From Desulfovibrio sp. OttesenSCG-928-G15 (GTDB lineage Bacteria; Desulfobacterota; Desulfovibrionia; Desulfovibrionales; Desulfovibrionaceae), in NCBI GenBank assembly GCA_030266525.1, contig JAJDIC010000014.1, positions 1-37,896 of the forward strand: 37,896 nt of DNA, given 5' to 3'. Shown piece after piece: positions 7,466 through 16,269 of this stretch (the stretch's first letter is position 1; every line of letters starts with the position of its first letter). Below the pieces are notes generated by a model, which made no database searches, was not told the origin of the DNA, and was given only the letters and a program-made list of their open reading frames with translations. The translations under genes were made by a program, and so were the position numbers.

Positions 7466-8659
7466 ATGAGCGATTCTTCCCGGCGCTGGATTCTTCACCT
7501 TGACATGGACGCGTTTTTTGCCTCGGTGGAGCAGCTTGACAACCCGGAATACCGGGGCAAGCCGGTTATCATCGGCGGAGAGGAGCGCGGGGTTGTTTCC
7601 ACTGCCTCGTATGAGGCCCGCCGTTTTGGCGTCCATTCGGCCATGCCCATGTTCCAGGCGAGGAAGCTGTGCCCTCATGGCATTTTTATTCGTGGAAGGA
7701 TGCACCGCTATGCGGAGAAGTCGCAGGAGGTCATGCAGTTGCTGGAATCTTTTTCGCCGCTGGTGGAAAAAGCGTCCATTGATGAAGCCTATCTGGACGC
7801 AAGCGGGCTGGAGCGGGTATTCGGCTCTGTGGAAAATATGGCCCGCGCCCTTATGCAAAGCGTGGCGGACAACATCGGGCTTACCTGTTCCGTGGGTCTT
7901 GCCCCGGTAAAGTTTTTAGCCAAAATTGCTTCCGATATGCACAAACCCGCAGGCCTGACCATTCTGTCCCACGACGAAGTGGCGGATTTTTTACTGCGGT
8001 TGCCTGTTGGCAAAATCCCCGGAGTCGGGCCGCGGATGCGCCAAAGCCTGGACTTGCTCGGCACGAAAACAGCCGGTGACGTGCAGCGCTATCCGAGAAG
8101 TTTTTGGGAAGGCAAATTCGGCAAGGCGGGAGGCGCCCTTTTTGAGCGGGCGCACGGCATTGACGAGCGCGAAGTGCAGCCCTGGCACGACCCCAAGTCG
8201 GAAAGCGCGGAAAACACCTTCAGCAAAGACATACACTCGATTCAGGAATTGTCGGAGTGGCTGCTGCGCCAGTCGGAGCGGGTAGGTAAAAGTTTGCGCA
8301 AACAGGGCCTTTGCGGGCGTACCATCACCCTGAAAATCAAATACGCCGACTTCACCCAGAAAACTCGCAGCAAAACCCTGAAACAGTCCACCAACATAAC
8401 CAGGCTGATCTACGATACAGCCATGGAACTGCTGCAAGAAAAACCCTTGGAAGGGCCGCTCAGGCTGATCGGAGTGGGCGTTTCGCATTTCGGCAAAGAC
8501 GCGGTGCAACTCACGCTCCTGCCGAATGCAGAAGACCGGAGCCTGGCCCGCGAAGCCGCCCTTGATGAAGTCATGGACTCCTTGAGGGACAAGTTCGGCA
8601 ATACTGCTGTCATGCGCGGCAAGCTCTTTGCCGGCAAAAAAGACGGGGATACGAAATAG
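7466..8659 (+). CDS. dinB: DNA polymerase IV (Y-family, DinB)
   Basis: 397-residue translesion polymerase. The palm opens with WILHLDMDAFFASVEQ, holding the first catalytic aspartate (D13) with the steric-gate Phe next to it. SIDEAYLD carries the second catalytic pair. VGLAPVKFLAKIASDMHKPAG and PVGKIPGVGPRMRQSLDLLG (helix-hairpin-helix of the thumb) follow, then the little-finger domain to about residue 350. The C-terminus ends in GKLFAGKKDGDTK; no clear beta-clamp peptide of the QLSLF type is seen there, but an internal QLTLLP near residue 350 could serve. ATG 7466 lacks a strong ribosome site. No LexA-type box is recognised upstream. Confidence 0.95.
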   Translation: MSDSSRRWILHLDMDAFFASVEQLDNPEYRGKPVIIGGEERGVVSTASYEARRFGVHSAMPMFQARKLCPHGIFIRGRMHRYAEKSQEVMQLLESFSPLVEKASIDEAYLDASGLERVFGSVENMARALMQSVADNIGLTCSVGLAPVKFLAKIASDMHKPAGLTILSHDEVADFLLRLPVGKIPGVGPRMRQSLDLLGTKTAGDVQRYPRSFWEGKFGKAGGALFERAHGIDEREVQPWHDPKSESAENTFSKDIHSIQELSEWLLRQSERVGKSLRKQGLCGRTITLKIKYADFTQKTRSKTLKQSTNITRLIYDTAMELLQEKPLEGPLRLIGVGVSHFGKDAVQLTLLPNAEDRSLAREAALDEVMDSLRDKFGNTAVMRGKLFAGKKDGDTK

Positions 8660-8824
8660 GGCAAGATTGGCCTTTGATTGCCCCCGGCTGGCGGGAATAA
8701 TTCTTCCCCTGCCCCTTTATCGGGGTTGCGCTGTGGCCCGGGGCTGGTATGCGCCGGGCCTGGTTGTGGGCCGGGCGGACGGCTCCGGCGGGTTGGCCTG
8801 GCGGTTTGGGACTGTTGGCAACGC

Positions 8825-8854
8825 AAAAGGCGCGGGTTTTGGCCCGCGCCTTTT
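8825..8854. terminator. Bidirectional rho-independent terminator between dinB and rplL
   Basis: A perfect 12-bp inverted repeat (AAAAGGCGCGGG / CCCGCGCCTTTT) with a six-nt loop, ending in T4 on both strands. It lies in the convergent space after dinB (+) and rplL (-) and ends both transcripts. Confidence 0.9.
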
Positions 8855-8883
8855 GTAGTATATGGAGCTGCTGATCGTGCGAT

Positions 8884-9267
8884 TTATTTAACTTCGACTT
8901 CAGCGCCAGCTTCAACAAGCTGCTTCTTGGCGTCTTCGGCCTTGTCCTTGGCCACAGCTTCGAGCAGGGAAGAGGGAGCGCCGTCAACTTTGTCCTTGGC
9001 TTCCTTGAGGCCAAGGCCGGTAAGGGCGCGCACAACCTTGATGACCGCAATCTTGTTGGCGCCAGCGCCTTTGAGAATTACGTCAAACTCGGTCTTTTCT
9101 TCTTCAGCCGGAGCGGCAGCGCCAGCAGCGGGCATGGCCACCATGGCAGCAGCGGGGGCAGCGGCAGATACGCCGAACTTCTCTTCGAGTTCCTTGATGA
9201 ACTCGGAAAGTTCAAGCACGGTCATGTTAGCGATAAAATCAACAACTTGTTCTTTGGTAACAGACAT
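8884..9267 (-). CDS. rplL: 50S ribosomal protein L7/L12
   Basis: 127 residues, the standard length. It has the N-terminal dimerisation domain ([26 protein letters not shown]), an Ala/Pro-rich hinge at about residues 34-55, and the conserved C-terminal domain ([39 protein letters not shown]) that recruits translation factors. A strong AAGGAG site precedes ATG 9267. It is the last gene of the rplKAJL block: the next feature is a terminator and convergent dinB, not rpoB as in most bacteria. Confidence 0.97.
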   Translation of the reverse strand: MSVTKEQVVDFIANMTVLELSEFIKELEEKFGVSAAAPAAAMVAMPAAGAAAPAEEEKTEFDVILKGAGANKIAVIKVVRALTGLGLKEAKDKVDGAPSSLLEAVAKDKAEDAKKQLVEAGAEVEVK

Positions 9268-9325
9268 GGAAATTCTCCTTTACGTTCTTTGGCTTGGCGC
9301 GCCCGCAAGAGCAGGCGCAGGTGCG

Positions 9326-9844
9326 CTACGCAGCTTTCTTCTCTTCGATAGCTTTGAGGGCGTAGAGCATACCGCGAATAATGTTTGCAAACAGTGACAC
9401 AAAGTTTGTCGGCACAGCGTTCATTGTGCCAAGGGTCTGGGCGAGCAGTTCGTTTTTGCCGGGAAGCTTGGCGAGAGCGCCAATCTGTTCGGCGGAAAGG
9501 AACTTGCCTTCCAGGCTGCCATGACGAATTTCGAACTTTTTGCTGCCTTTGGCAAAATCCGACATCGCTTTGGCAACAGCCACAGGGTCTTGCAGCCCAA
9601 GGGCAATAGCGCAGTTTTCGCGGAAGTGATCTTTGATGACATCGTGCGCACCGCCATCAAAGGCAATGCGGGCAAGGGTGTTCTTCACGACAAGCAGCTC
9701 ACCGCCGCATTCGCGAAGCTTTACCCTAAGGCGCGTCATCTCTTCCACCGGCATACCCTTGAAGTCCGCGACCACAGTGATGGAAGCCTGCTCGGCTGCC
9801 GCTTTGATTTTTTCAATCACTGCGGCTTTTTCTGTTCTGTTCAC
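9326..9844 (-). CDS. rplJ: 50S ribosomal protein L10
   Basis: 172 residues. L10 forms the base of the ribosomal stalk and binds L7/L12 dimers; it also represses its own mRNA. Family features are [37 protein letters not shown] and a C-terminal helix for L12 binding. The start is set at GTG 9844 because AGGAG lies six nt upstream and L10 proteins begin MNRTEK-like; an upstream ATG at 9928 would run through the structured leader. The upstream 150 nt fold like an L10 leader. Confidence 0.96.
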   Translation of the reverse strand: MNRTEKAAVIEKIKAAAEQASITVVADFKGMPVEEMTRLRVKLRECGGELLVVKNTLARIAFDGGAHDVIKDHFRENCAIALGLQDPVAVAKAMSDFAKGSKKFEIRHGSLEGKFLSAEQIGALAKLPGKNELLAQTLGTMNAVPTNFVSLFANIIRGMLYALKAIEEKKAA

Positions 9845-9865
9845 GCGACTCTCCTGGAGTTGCAG

Positions 9866-9900
9866 GTTGCTATGTGTGCGAAGTTGCAGACACATACAAC
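9866..9900 (-). promoter_or_regulatory. Hairpin just upstream of the rplJ ribosome site
   Basis: GUUGUAUGUGU (rc 9890-9900) pairs with ACACAUAGCAAC (rc 9866-9877), with one bulge and a loop of about 12 nt containing CUGCAACU. The same CUGCAACU follows the hairpin, just before the AGGAG of rplJ, where CCUG/CAGG can also form a small stem over the ribosome site. It may be the switch part of the L10 leader. Confidence 0.5.
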
Positions 9901-9904
9901 CCTT

Positions 9905-10005
9905 TTTGCTGGTGGAAATGAGAGCCAAAGAGATAGTCTCGGCCGGGCTTATCGGGCTTGCGCCTCGCCGGCTGTCTATGACTCAGATTTCCAGGTCCTC
10001 TAGCC
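9905..10005 (-). ncRNA. L10 leader (autoregulatory mRNA element of rplJL)
   Basis: Upstream of rplJ on the minus strand lies AUAGACAGCCGG (rc of 9968-9979), pairing with CCGGCCGAGACUAU (rc of 9933-9946). This pattern, with its purine-rich asymmetric AGACAG / CCGAGA internal loop and an apical hairpin between, is the recognisable core of the L10 leader bound by the L10(L12)4 complex. The limits given are approximate. Binding of surplus L10 would shut down translation of rplJ and rplL. Confidence 0.7.
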
Positions 10006-10164
10006 AATGGGAGGAAATATCCACCCAATTCGAAAGAATACACCTAGCAGTACAATGTTACGCTCAATGCCGCCCGAATGAGGGGTCCGGGGAAAAGCCT
10101 TTCCCTGGTGGAGTATGGGGCAAAGCCCCAGCCGCCGGAGGCATACGATTGTAAAATCGTGATA

Positions 10165-10881
10165 TTAGGCAGTAGTTCCTTCAATAAACTTGCGGATAAC
10201 CGTGGGGTCAACCTTGAAGCCAGGCCCCATGGTGGTGGAAACGGCCATGGCCTTCATGTAGGTGCCTTTTGCGGCAGAAGGCTTCAAGCGGTTCACTTCG
10301 GACAGCAGGGCACGCAGGTTGTCCAGAATTTTTTCGGAACCGAAAGAGACTTTGCCGAGCGGCGCATGCAGCACCCCGGCTTTGTCTACCTTGAATTCCA
10401 CACGGCCCGCCTTGATTTCATTGACCGCACCGGCAACATCGAAAGTAACCGTGCCGGTTTTGGCGTTGGGCATAAGGCCGCGCGGGCCGAGAACCCGGCC
10501 TATCTGGCCGACCAGGGCCATCACATCAGGGGTGGCAATGGCTGCGTCAAAGTCGAGAAAGCCTTCTTTCACTTTGGCAACCAGGTCTTCGCCGCCAACA
10601 ATGTCGGCTCCGGCAGCCTTGGCTTCGGCTTCCTTTTCCCCTTTGCAAAAAACAGCCACGCGCACGGTCTTTCCAAGGCCATGCGGCAGCGGACAAGCGC
10701 CGCGCACCATTTGATCGGAATATTTAGGCTCAACGCCGAGGCCGAGAGCGACATCAACGGTTTCGTCAAATTTGGCGAAGGAAGTTGCAAGCGACTTTGC
10801 CACAGCGTCTTCCACAGAAAGCTTTAATTGCATATCCGCGCCTTCAATGGCTTTGCGGAATTTTTTTCCATGTTTGGGCAT
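10165..10881 (-). CDS. rplA: 50S ribosomal protein L1
   Basis: 238 residues (family about 230-240). It starts [11 protein letters not shown] and contains the L1 signature region, with [19 protein letters not shown] and the [21 protein letters not shown] end. L1 binds the L1 stalk of 23S rRNA and helps release deacylated tRNA. It lies between rplK and rplJ, 86 nt after rplK. The 3' spacing to rplJ (320 nt) is long because it holds the L10 leader. Confidence 0.97.
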   Translation of the reverse strand: MPKHGKKFRKAIEGADMQLKLSVEDAVAKSLATSFAKFDETVDVALGLGVEPKYSDQMVRGACPLPHGLGKTVRVAVFCKGEKEAEAKAAGADIVGGEDLVAKVKEGFLDFDAAIATPDVMALVGQIGRVLGPRGLMPNAKTGTVTFDVAGAVNEIKAGRVEFKVDKAGVLHAPLGKVSFGSEKILDNLRALLSEVNRLKPSAAKGTYMKAMAVSTTMGPGFKVDPTVIRKFIEGTTA

Positions 10882-10967
10882 GGTATACCTCTATCCTGAT
10901 CGTTTGAATCTCCTGCCGATTTACATTTCATGCAACATGAAACCACGGCAGTACGCGTGATTAAACG

Positions 10968-11390
10968 CTATTTTACCTCAAGCCCCATGCTGCGCGCCGT
11001 TCCAAGAATGGAGCGCACGGCGGCGTCCATGTCTTTTGCGGTGAGGTCCTGCATCTTGAGCTTGGCAATCTCTTCCACCTGCTGCATGGAAATGACGCCT
11101 ACCTTGTTCCGGTTCGGCTCTCCCGAGCCTTTTTCAATCTTGGCTGACTTCATGAGCAGCACGGCAGCGGGAGGGGTTTTGGTGATAAAGGAAAAGGAAC
11201 GGTCATGATACACCGTGATAACCACGGGTATTACCATGCCTTTTTCATCACTGGTTTTGGCGTTAAAGGCTTTGCAGAACTCCATGATGTTCAGGCCGTG
11301 CTGACCGAGCGCCGGACCGACTGGGGGGGAGGGGTTAGCCGCTCCGCCGGGAATCTGCAATTTGATTTTTGCAACTTCTTTCTTGGCCAT
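10968..11390 (-). CDS. rplK: 50S ribosomal protein L11
   Basis: 140 residues, canonical length. N-terminal domain [34 protein letters not shown] contains the proline-rich thiostrepton-binding surface, and the C-terminal rRNA-binding domain ends ...[19 protein letters not shown]11 binds the GTPase-associated centre of 23S rRNA and is needed for RelA activation. It begins 56 nt after nusG. Confidence 0.97.
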   Translation of the reverse strand: MAKKEVAKIKLQIPGGAANPSPPVGPALGQHGLNIMEFCKAFNAKTSDEKGMVIPVVITVYHDRSFSFITKTPPAAVLLMKSAKIEKGSGEPNRNKVGVISMQQVEEIAKLKMQDLTAKDMDAAVRSILGTARSMGLEVK

Positions 11391-11446
11391 TTGAGTATTC
11401 CTTTATGGGTAGCCCGCTTTCGCGAATGAAAGCAGCGCCCCCTGAA

Positions 11447-12004
11447 TTATCCTTTGGAAACCTGAACGAAATCCAACTCGACAGGCGTTTGCCGACCGAA
11501 GATGGAAACTGAAACACGCAGTTTGCCCTTGTCATAGTTAACGTCTTCGACGACACCGTTAAAGCCGCCGAACGGTCCGTCAATAACCCTGACTTCGTCG
11601 CCGCGTTCAAAGTTGAACTTGGGCCTGGGCTGCTCCTGACGTGTTTCCATAAGAGTGCGGATACGTTCCGCTTCAGAATCACGCATGGGGGTAGGACGGT
11701 TTTTGCCGCCCACAAAGCCCGTGACTTTGGGTATGGACTGCACAAGATGCCAGGAAAAATCGTTCATCTCCATGCGAATCATCACATAACCGGGATAAAA
11801 CTTGCGGGTGAAGGTCTTTTTTTCACCGCGAACCAGTTCAATGACCTTTTCGGTGGGAATAACGACTTCCTTGATATATCCCTTGTCCTGCTCCGTGCGG
11901 ATCATTTCCGTGATGGTCTGCTCCACCCTGTTTTCAAAACCCGAGTAGGTATGCACTATATACCAGCGGGCCTTGGGTGTGCCTTCTTCCAATATATCAG
12001 TCAT
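11447..12004 (-). CDS. nusG: Transcription termination/antitermination factor NusG
   Basis: 185 residues. The NGN domain (KARWYIVHTYSGFENRVEQTITEMI...) binds RNA polymerase, and the C-terminal KOW domain (FERGDEVRVIDGPFGGFNGVVEDVNYDKGKLRVSVSIFGR) contacts Rho or S10. The start at ATG 12004 is chosen because the secE stop ends one nt upstream and the family begins here; the open frame continues upstream only by overlapping secE. Translation is likely coupled to secE. Confidence 0.97.
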   Translation of the reverse strand: MTDILEEGTPKARWYIVHTYSGFENRVEQTITEMIRTEQDKGYIKEVVIPTEKVIELVRGEKKTFTRKFYPGYVMIRMEMNDFSWHLVQSIPKVTGFVGGKNRPTPMRDSEAERIRTLMETRQEQPRPKFNFERGDEVRVIDGPFGGFNGVVEDVNYDKGKLRVSVSIFGRQTPVELDFVQVSKG

Positions 12005-12005
12005 T

Positions 12006-12290
12006 TTACCGCCCCATGGAGAGAATGGCTTCCATAATCGAGGAAAGCAGAAGATCCGCAAGTCCCAAGAATATGCACATGACCACCACCAGGACAAGAA
12101 CGGCAAAAGCGGTAACTTTTGTTTCCTTGGCTGTGGGCCAGGAAACTTTGGCAAGTTCCGTTCTGGAATCTTCAAAGTACTTGGTAAGTGACTGTATTTT
12201 GGAAGGACTGGCCGCAGCAACAGCGCCGCCCTGGGGCTGCCCTTTTGTCTGCGGGCCTGTCTTGACCTGATTTTTCTGTTTGGTGGCCAT
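12006..12290 (-). CDS. secE: Preprotein translocase subunit SecE
   Basis: 94 residues. A polar, Gln/Lys-rich N-terminus is followed by the conserved SecE segment YFEDSRTELAKVSWPTAKETKVTAFAVLVL and one transmembrane helix (about residues 60-85). It clamps SecY in the inner membrane. ATG 12290 is preferred over the upstream TTG 12296. It lies between tRNA-Trp and nusG, the usual bacterial order. Confidence 0.95.
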   Translation of the reverse strand: MATKQKNQVKTGPQTKGQPQGGAVAAASPSKIQSLTKYFEDSRTELAKVSWPTAKETKVTAFAVLVLVVVMCIFLGLADLLLSSIMEAILSMGR

Positions 12291-12538
12291 CAGCAATGCA
12301 CCTTACTTTCGCTCCCATGGTCCAGACATCAATATGCTCCGGAATTATTGCCCGTCTTCATTTTTTTTGCGGACAAAACTTCGTCCTAATGCAGACGGTG
12401 GCGGCAAAAGAAAAACCTCTTTTGCAAAGCCCGAAATCAATTCGCAATGCACCAGCGGGGAGGCGTGAGATATGCGGTTATCAGACCGCATGGCAAACAC
12501 ATTGGAAGCTCCCAATATGCTGCCTTGTCGGCAAATAA

Positions 12539-12615
12539 TGGCAGGGCAGGAGGGATTCGAACCCCCAACATGCGGTTTTGGAGACCGCCGCTCTAGCCGT
12601 TGGAGCTACTGCCCT
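12539..12615 (-). tRNA. tRNA-Trp (CCA)
   Basis: Complete cloverleaf on the minus strand: acceptor AGGGCAG/CTGCCCT, discriminator G, encoded CCA (12539-12541), anticodon stem GCGGT-CTCCAAA-ACCGC with anticodon CCA, and T-arm GGGGG-TTCGAAT-CCCTC. It lies between rpmG and secE, as in many bacteria. Confidence 0.95.
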
Positions 12616-12677
12616 GTATATGCACCGGCAATCATTTTCACGCTGCAAACGTATTGGGTTACGTAGTGCGCGTCTTC

Positions 12678-12815
12678 CCCGCCGCCCGTCCAGAGCGATT
12701 CACGCTCAAACAATCGCGTAGCAGCGAGCCAGGCTCGCCTGCGCCTCTTTGGCGGCAAGAATTTGAAAACAAATTCTTGCCGCATTGCCTGTGTGAAGCG
12801 CTCCTGGACGGCGGG
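12678..12815. repeat. Nested inverted-repeat element between rpmG and tRNA-Trp
   Basis: A 138-bp segment bounded by imperfect inverted ends: CCCGCC..GTCCAG.AGCGATTCAC (12678-12703) against the complement of 12793-12815. Inside are a perfect 14-bp hairpin (GCGGCAAGAATTTG / CAAATTCTTGCCGC, 12752-12783, AAAA loop) and a 6-bp hairpin (GCGAGC CAG GCTCGC, 12724-12738). It has no coding potential. It may be a palindromic mobile repeat (MITE/REP-like) or an RNA-processing structure in the tuf-secE transcript. Confidence 0.65.
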
Positions 12816-12833
12816 AAAAATGTTCGCCAGTCT

Positions 12834-12983
12834 CTACTTGGTTTCGCGATGCAGCGTCATTTTTTTGTCCCAGGGACAAAACTTTTTCAGCTCCATGCGG
12901 CCTGTAGTGTTTTTCTTGTTCTTGCTCGTAGCGTAGTTACGCCTTTTGCACTCTGTGCAGGCGAGCAGTATGTTGATGCGCAT
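12834..12983 (-). CDS. rpmG: 50S ribosomal protein L33
   Basis: 49 residues: [17 protein letters not shown]... ending [17 protein letters not shown]. This is a small gene between tuf and tRNA-Trp. ATG 12983 begins three nt after the tuf stop, with a GGAG ribosome site inside the tuf end. The zinc-ribbon pair CxxC is present at residues 9-12; the second pair is CPWD, so the fourth ligand position carries Asp instead of Cys. L33 sits near the ribosomal E site. Confidence 0.93.
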   Translation of the reverse strand: MRINILLACTECKRRNYATSKNKKNTTGRMELKKFCPWDKKMTLHRETK

Positions 12984-12986
12984 GAG

Positions 12987-14180
12987 TTACTCCAGAATTT
13001 CGGAGACAACGCCCGCGCCAACGGTGCGGCCACCTTCGCGAATAGCGAAGCGAAGGCCCTGTTCCATGGCGATGGGGGCGATAAGTTCCACGATAAAGGT
13101 GGCGTTATCGCCGGGAATTACCATTTCCACGCCTTCTTCAAGAGCAATGATGCCGGTGATGTCGGTGGTACGGAAATAGAACTGCGGGCGGTAGCCGGTG
13201 AAGAACGGCGTGTGACGGCCGCCTTCTTCCTTGGAGAGAACGTACACTTCGGCCTTGAACTTCTTGTGCGGAGTGATGGACTTGGGAGCGGCAAGAACCT
13301 GACCGCGCTCAACGTCGTCACGCTTGATGCCGCGAAGCAGGGCGCCGATGTTGTCGCCGGCCTGGCCCTGGTCAAGAAGCTTGCGGAACATTTCAACGCC
13401 GGTGCAGGTGGTTTTCATGGTATCCTTGATACCAACGATTTCCACTTCTTCGCCCACTTTGATTACGCCACGCTCCACACGACCGGTAACAACGGTGCCG
13501 CGACCGGAAATGGAGAACACGTCTTCGATGGGCATGAGGAAGGGCTTGTCAACTTCGCGCTGCGGCTCAGGAATGTAGCTGTCGCAAGCGTCGAGAAGGT
13601 CAAGAATGCACTTGGCTTCAGCAGCGTCCGGGCTGTCGGCTTCAAGAGCCTTCAGGGCAGAACCGCGAATCACGGGCACGTCGTCGCCGGGGAAGCCGTA
13701 GAGGGACAGAAGTTCGCGAACTTCCATTTCCACGAGTTCGAGCAACTCTTCGTCGTCCACCATGTCGCACTTGTTGAGGAACACAACCAGGCTGGGCACG
13801 CCGACCTGACGGGCGAGCAGGATGTGCTCACGGGTCTGGGGCATGGGGCCGTCAGTAGCCGCAACAACGATGATGCCGCCGTCCATCTGGGCCGCGCCGG
13901 TAATCATGTTCTTGATGTAGTCGGCGTGACCGGGGCAGTCAACGTGCGCATAGTGACGCTTGTCGGTCTCGTACTCAACGTGCGAGGTAGCGATGGTGAT
14001 GCCGCGTTCTTTTTCTTCCGGCGCCTTGTCGATTGAAGAATAATCAACAAAGCTGCCGCCGCCCTTCATGGAGGCGATTTTGGTGATAGCCGCGGTGAGA
14101 GTGGTTTTGCCGTGGTCAATGTGACCTACGGTGCCAATGTTTACGTGAGGCTTTGTGCGCTCAAATTTTTCCTTACCCAT
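12987..14180 (-). CDS. tuf: Elongation factor Tu
   Basis: 397 residues, full length. GTPase motifs are [10 protein letters not shown] (P-loop), the effector loop around [44 protein letters not shown] and GSALKALE; domains 2 and 3 follow to the C-terminal [11 protein letters not shown]-Tu brings aminoacyl-tRNA to the ribosome. It is preceded by four tRNA genes and followed by rpmG, all in one probable transcript from the promoter at 14944-14971. GGTCTCC on the plus strand shows a GGAGA ribosome site before ATG 14180. Confidence 0.98.
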   Translation of the reverse strand: MGKEKFERTKPHVNIGTVGHIDHGKTTLTAAITKIASMKGGGSFVDYSSIDKAPEEKERGITIATSHVEYETDKRHYAHVDCPGHADYIKNMITGAAQMDGGIIVVAATDGPMPQTREHILLARQVGVPSLVVFLNKCDMVDDEELLELVEMEVRELLSLYGFPGDDVPVIRGSALKALEADSPDAAEAKCILDLLDACDSYIPEPQREVDKPFLMPIEDVFSISGRGTVVTGRVERGVIKVGEEVEIVGIKDTMKTTCTGVEMFRKLLDQGQAGDNIGALLRGIKRDDVERGQVLAAPKSITPHKKFKAEVYVLSKEEGGRHTPFFTGYRPQFYFRTTDITGIIALEEGVEMVIPGDNATFIVELIAPIAMEQGLRFAIREGGRTVGAGVVSEILE

Positions 14181-14367
14181 GGTGGTCTCCCTAACTGACT
14201 TTTATGAGCTTATTCATTGTCCGGCAGTGGCCGATAACGCCGCTCGCGGTGTGCCGCAACGGGGGAGCGCCAAAAACGTTGGCGCGCAGCCACGGGCGGC
14301 GGAGCAGAAACTGCTCATCCCGCCCCTTTCCGGCCAAAACCGGTCAGGTGCGAGACATCCCTTAAAG

Positions 14368-14443
<76 letters not shown>

Positions 14444-14492
14444 TTGCCTATACGAATGCTGTATGGAGGGGAGAGGAACGAAGGACGTGCGT

Positions 14493-14568
14493 TGGAGCGG
14501 GAAACGAGACTCGAACTCGCAACCCTCAGCTTGGAAGGCTGATGCTCTAGCCATTGAGCTATTCCCGC
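14493..14568 (-). tRNA. tRNA-Gly (TCC)
   Basis: Minus-strand cloverleaf: acceptor GCGGGAA/TTCCCGC, anticodon arm CAGCC-TTCCAAG-CTG region with anticodon TCC, T-loop TTCGAGT, CCA encoded at 14493-14495. Confidence 0.95.
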
Positions 14569-14629
14569 ATATCCGCCGTAGTTCCTCGGCCGGCTTTTCG
14601 CCTGCCTCCTACAGCCTTACCGTTTATGC

Positions 14630-14714
14630 TGGTGGTGGGGGGTGGATTTGAACCACCGAAGTCGTTGACGACAGATTTACAGTCTGTTCCCTTTGGCCAC
14701 TCGGGAACCCCACC
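14630..14714 (-). tRNA. tRNA-Tyr (GTA)
   Basis: An 85-nt minus-strand tRNA with a long variable arm (class II). Acceptor is GGTGGGG/CCCCACC, anticodon arm CAGAC-TGTAAAT-CTG region with anticodon GTA, T-arm GGTGG-TTCAAAT-CCACC, CCA encoded at 14630-14632. Confidence 0.95.
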
Positions 14715-14717
14715 ACA

Positions 14718-14793
14718 TGGAGCTGGCGATGGGACTCGAACCCGCAACCTGCTGATTACAAATCAGCTGCTCTGCCAGTTGAGCTACGCCAGC
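14718..14793 (-). tRNA. tRNA-Thr (TGT)
   Basis: Minus-strand cloverleaf: acceptor GCTGGCG/CGCCAGC, anticodon arm GCTGA-TTTGTAA-TCAGC with anticodon TGT, T-loop TTCGAGT, CCA encoded at 14718-14720. First gene of the tRNA-tuf transcript. Confidence 0.96.
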
Positions 14794-14943
14794 AACGAAT
14801 CTGAGCTAATACGTTCCCTTTTGCAAAAAGGCAAGAAAAAAATGCCGTTTCCAACAAAAAAAGAACGCATTCGCATCAGGACATTGCTACAAAAAGCTGC
14901 CCGTAAACGCGGCAAGGCTCATGCCGCGCTCGGGAAGCAAGGT

Positions 14944-14971
14944 AATATAGCCAGAGGGGTAAAATTGTCAA
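14944..14971 (-). promoter_or_regulatory. Sigma-70 promoter of the tRNA-tuf operon
   Basis: Minus strand: TTGACA (14966-14971), 16-nt spacer, TATATT (14944-14949). A G/C-rich stretch follows at the expected start of transcription (GAGCGCGGC near 14925-14935), as in stringently controlled promoters. The first tRNA begins about 150 nt downstream. Confidence 0.75.
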
Positions 14972-15002
14972 TGCAAGAGTTTGTTCCGTGCGGACAGTGC
15001 TA

Positions 15003-15041
15003 AAAAAGCACAGCCGCTTCTCCTGAAAAGCGGCTGTGCTT
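15003..15041 (-). terminator. Rho-independent terminator after lpxC
   Basis: Perfect 14-bp inverted repeat AAGCACAGCCGCTT / AAGCGGCTGTGCTT. On the minus strand it is followed by a run of T. It lies about 105 nt past the lpxC stop and isolates lpxC from the tRNA-tuf promoter. Confidence 0.85.
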
Positions 15042-15074
15042 GTGCGGTGTGCGTTTTGCAGCACAATTGCGAAA

Positions 15075-15137
15075 CATGAGCTTCGTAAGGGATGAGCCTG
15101 CTCAGGCCCGGGCGCTGCCGGGGGAAAAGACCACTAC
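15075..15137. repeat. Dispersed repeat R2, copy a
   Basis: A roughly 63-bp sequence (CATGAGCTTCG...GGGAT.AGCC.GCTCAG, then a GC-rich hairpin CCCGG-GCGCTG-CCGGG and a GAAAAGACCA end) occurs again at 17508-17570 in the same orientation, at about 80-85 percent identity by eye. It lies just downstream of the lpxC stop. Confidence 0.75.
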
Positions 15138-15146
15138 CCAAGTTTC

Positions 15147-16076
15147 TTAGCCGGCAAAGGCTCCTGCCGCTACCGGGCCGCGCATTGTGCGCATGGGGCC
15201 GGCATTATCCAGCACCAAAGAATCGCCCAGGTTCACTTCCGTCAGACAGGAAGAGGCGTTGTCCGCCACATGCCTGAGGAAGCGGTTGTTCAGGGCATGA
15301 CCGGAGCAATGCACTACGAAGCTGCCTTGCAGGGGCAGGGGAAGCATGGACATATCGCCAACAAAATCAAGCAGTTTATGGCGTACAAACTCGTCCGCAT
15401 AGCGAAGCCCCTCTTCATTGAGAACACCCGTATCGCTGAGCGCAATGGCGTTATCCAGGCTACCGCCAAGGGCCAGGCCACGCTCCTGCAACATCTGGAC
15501 ATCACGCGCAAAACCAAAGGTGCGAGCCGCCGCAATCCGGGCGAAGGACGAGGGGGTGACATCCAGAACCATACGCTGGCGGCCTATGGACGGATGGGGA
15601 AAATCAATGACGCAGTCCACCCGGAAGCCGTCGTAAGGACGGGCTACAATGGATTTGCCTTCTTCGGCGAAATGCACGGTTCTGGCGATGCGCAGCACCC
15701 GGCGGTAGCGTTGCTGGTAGCGGATTCCCGCTTCCTGCAACAGGCTGACAAAAGGCTCGGCGCTGCCGTCCATTATCGGAATTTCACCGCCCTTGGCTTC
15801 CACATGCACATTGTCTATGCCAAGGCCGCGCAGAGCGGCAAGCAGATGCTCAACAGTGGATACGCTGGCATTGCCACGGCCAAGAGTAGTAGCCAGACCG
15901 GTAGCGATAACCGCGTCAGGGGTAGGAAAAATATCAACCACACCGTGAGGGCCGGGAACGTGAAACACAATGCCCGTATCTTCAGCGGCAGGGCGCAGAA
16001 CAAGGCGAACCATCTTGCCGCCGTGCAGCCCGATTCCCTCGCATTCGATACGCCGTTTGATAGTTGTCTGTAACAT
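15147..16076 (-). CDS. lpxC: UDP-3-O-acyl-N-acetylglucosamine deacetylase
   Basis: 309 residues. LpxC is the zinc-dependent, committed step of lipid A synthesis. Visible motifs: RIECEGIGLHGGKMVRLVLRPA at the start, STVEHLLAALRGLGIDNVHVE with the first zinc histidine (VEHLL), EIPIMDGSAEPF, AARTFGFARDVQMLQERGLALGGSLDNAI, and RHKLLDFVGDMSMLPLPLQGSFVVHCSGHALNN carrying HKxxD and the catalytic His. The start at ATG 16076 is preceded by AGGAGG; the frame extends further upstream without a ribosome site. It stands as a single transcription unit ended by the terminator at 15003-15041. Confidence 0.97.
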   Translation of the reverse strand: MLQTTIKRRIECEGIGLHGGKMVRLVLRPAAEDTGIVFHVPGPHGVVDIFPTPDAVIATGLATTLGRGNASVSTVEHLLAALRGLGIDNVHVEAKGGEIPIMDGSAEPFVSLLQEAGIRYQQRYRRVLRIARTVHFAEEGKSIVARPYDGFRVDCVIDFPHPSIGRQRMVLDVTPSSFARIAAARTFGFARDVQMLQERGLALGGSLDNAIALSDTGVLNEEGLRYADEFVRHKLLDFVGDMSMLPLPLQGSFVVHCSGHALNNRFLRHVADNASSCLTEVNLGDSLVLDNAGPMRTMRGPVAAGAFAG

Positions 16077-16269
16077 GGTGCCTCCTGGCTGCAAGCAGTA
16101 AAGCAACTTTTGTGCCAAGAAGTGCGCGGCTGTAACACACTGGAATAGCAACTATTTTTAAATCACGCAAAAGTCTAGAGTCTGTGTTCTTTTCCGCACA
16201 CTGTGTTTTTTAGGCCACGGTTTTTTGGTACGTAGAAGAAAAGCACACTTCCGATCTGAACCGACCGGA

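Noticed and set aside
12752..12783. Hairpin considered as a rho-independent terminator before tRNA-Trp
   Set aside because: No T-run follows on the minus strand, and termination there would cut off secE-nusG.
12600..14036. 478-residue open frame on the plus strand opposite tuf
   Set aside because: It is the complement of the tuf gene, a frequent artefact of high-GC, strongly codon-biased genes; tuf on the minus strand is certain.
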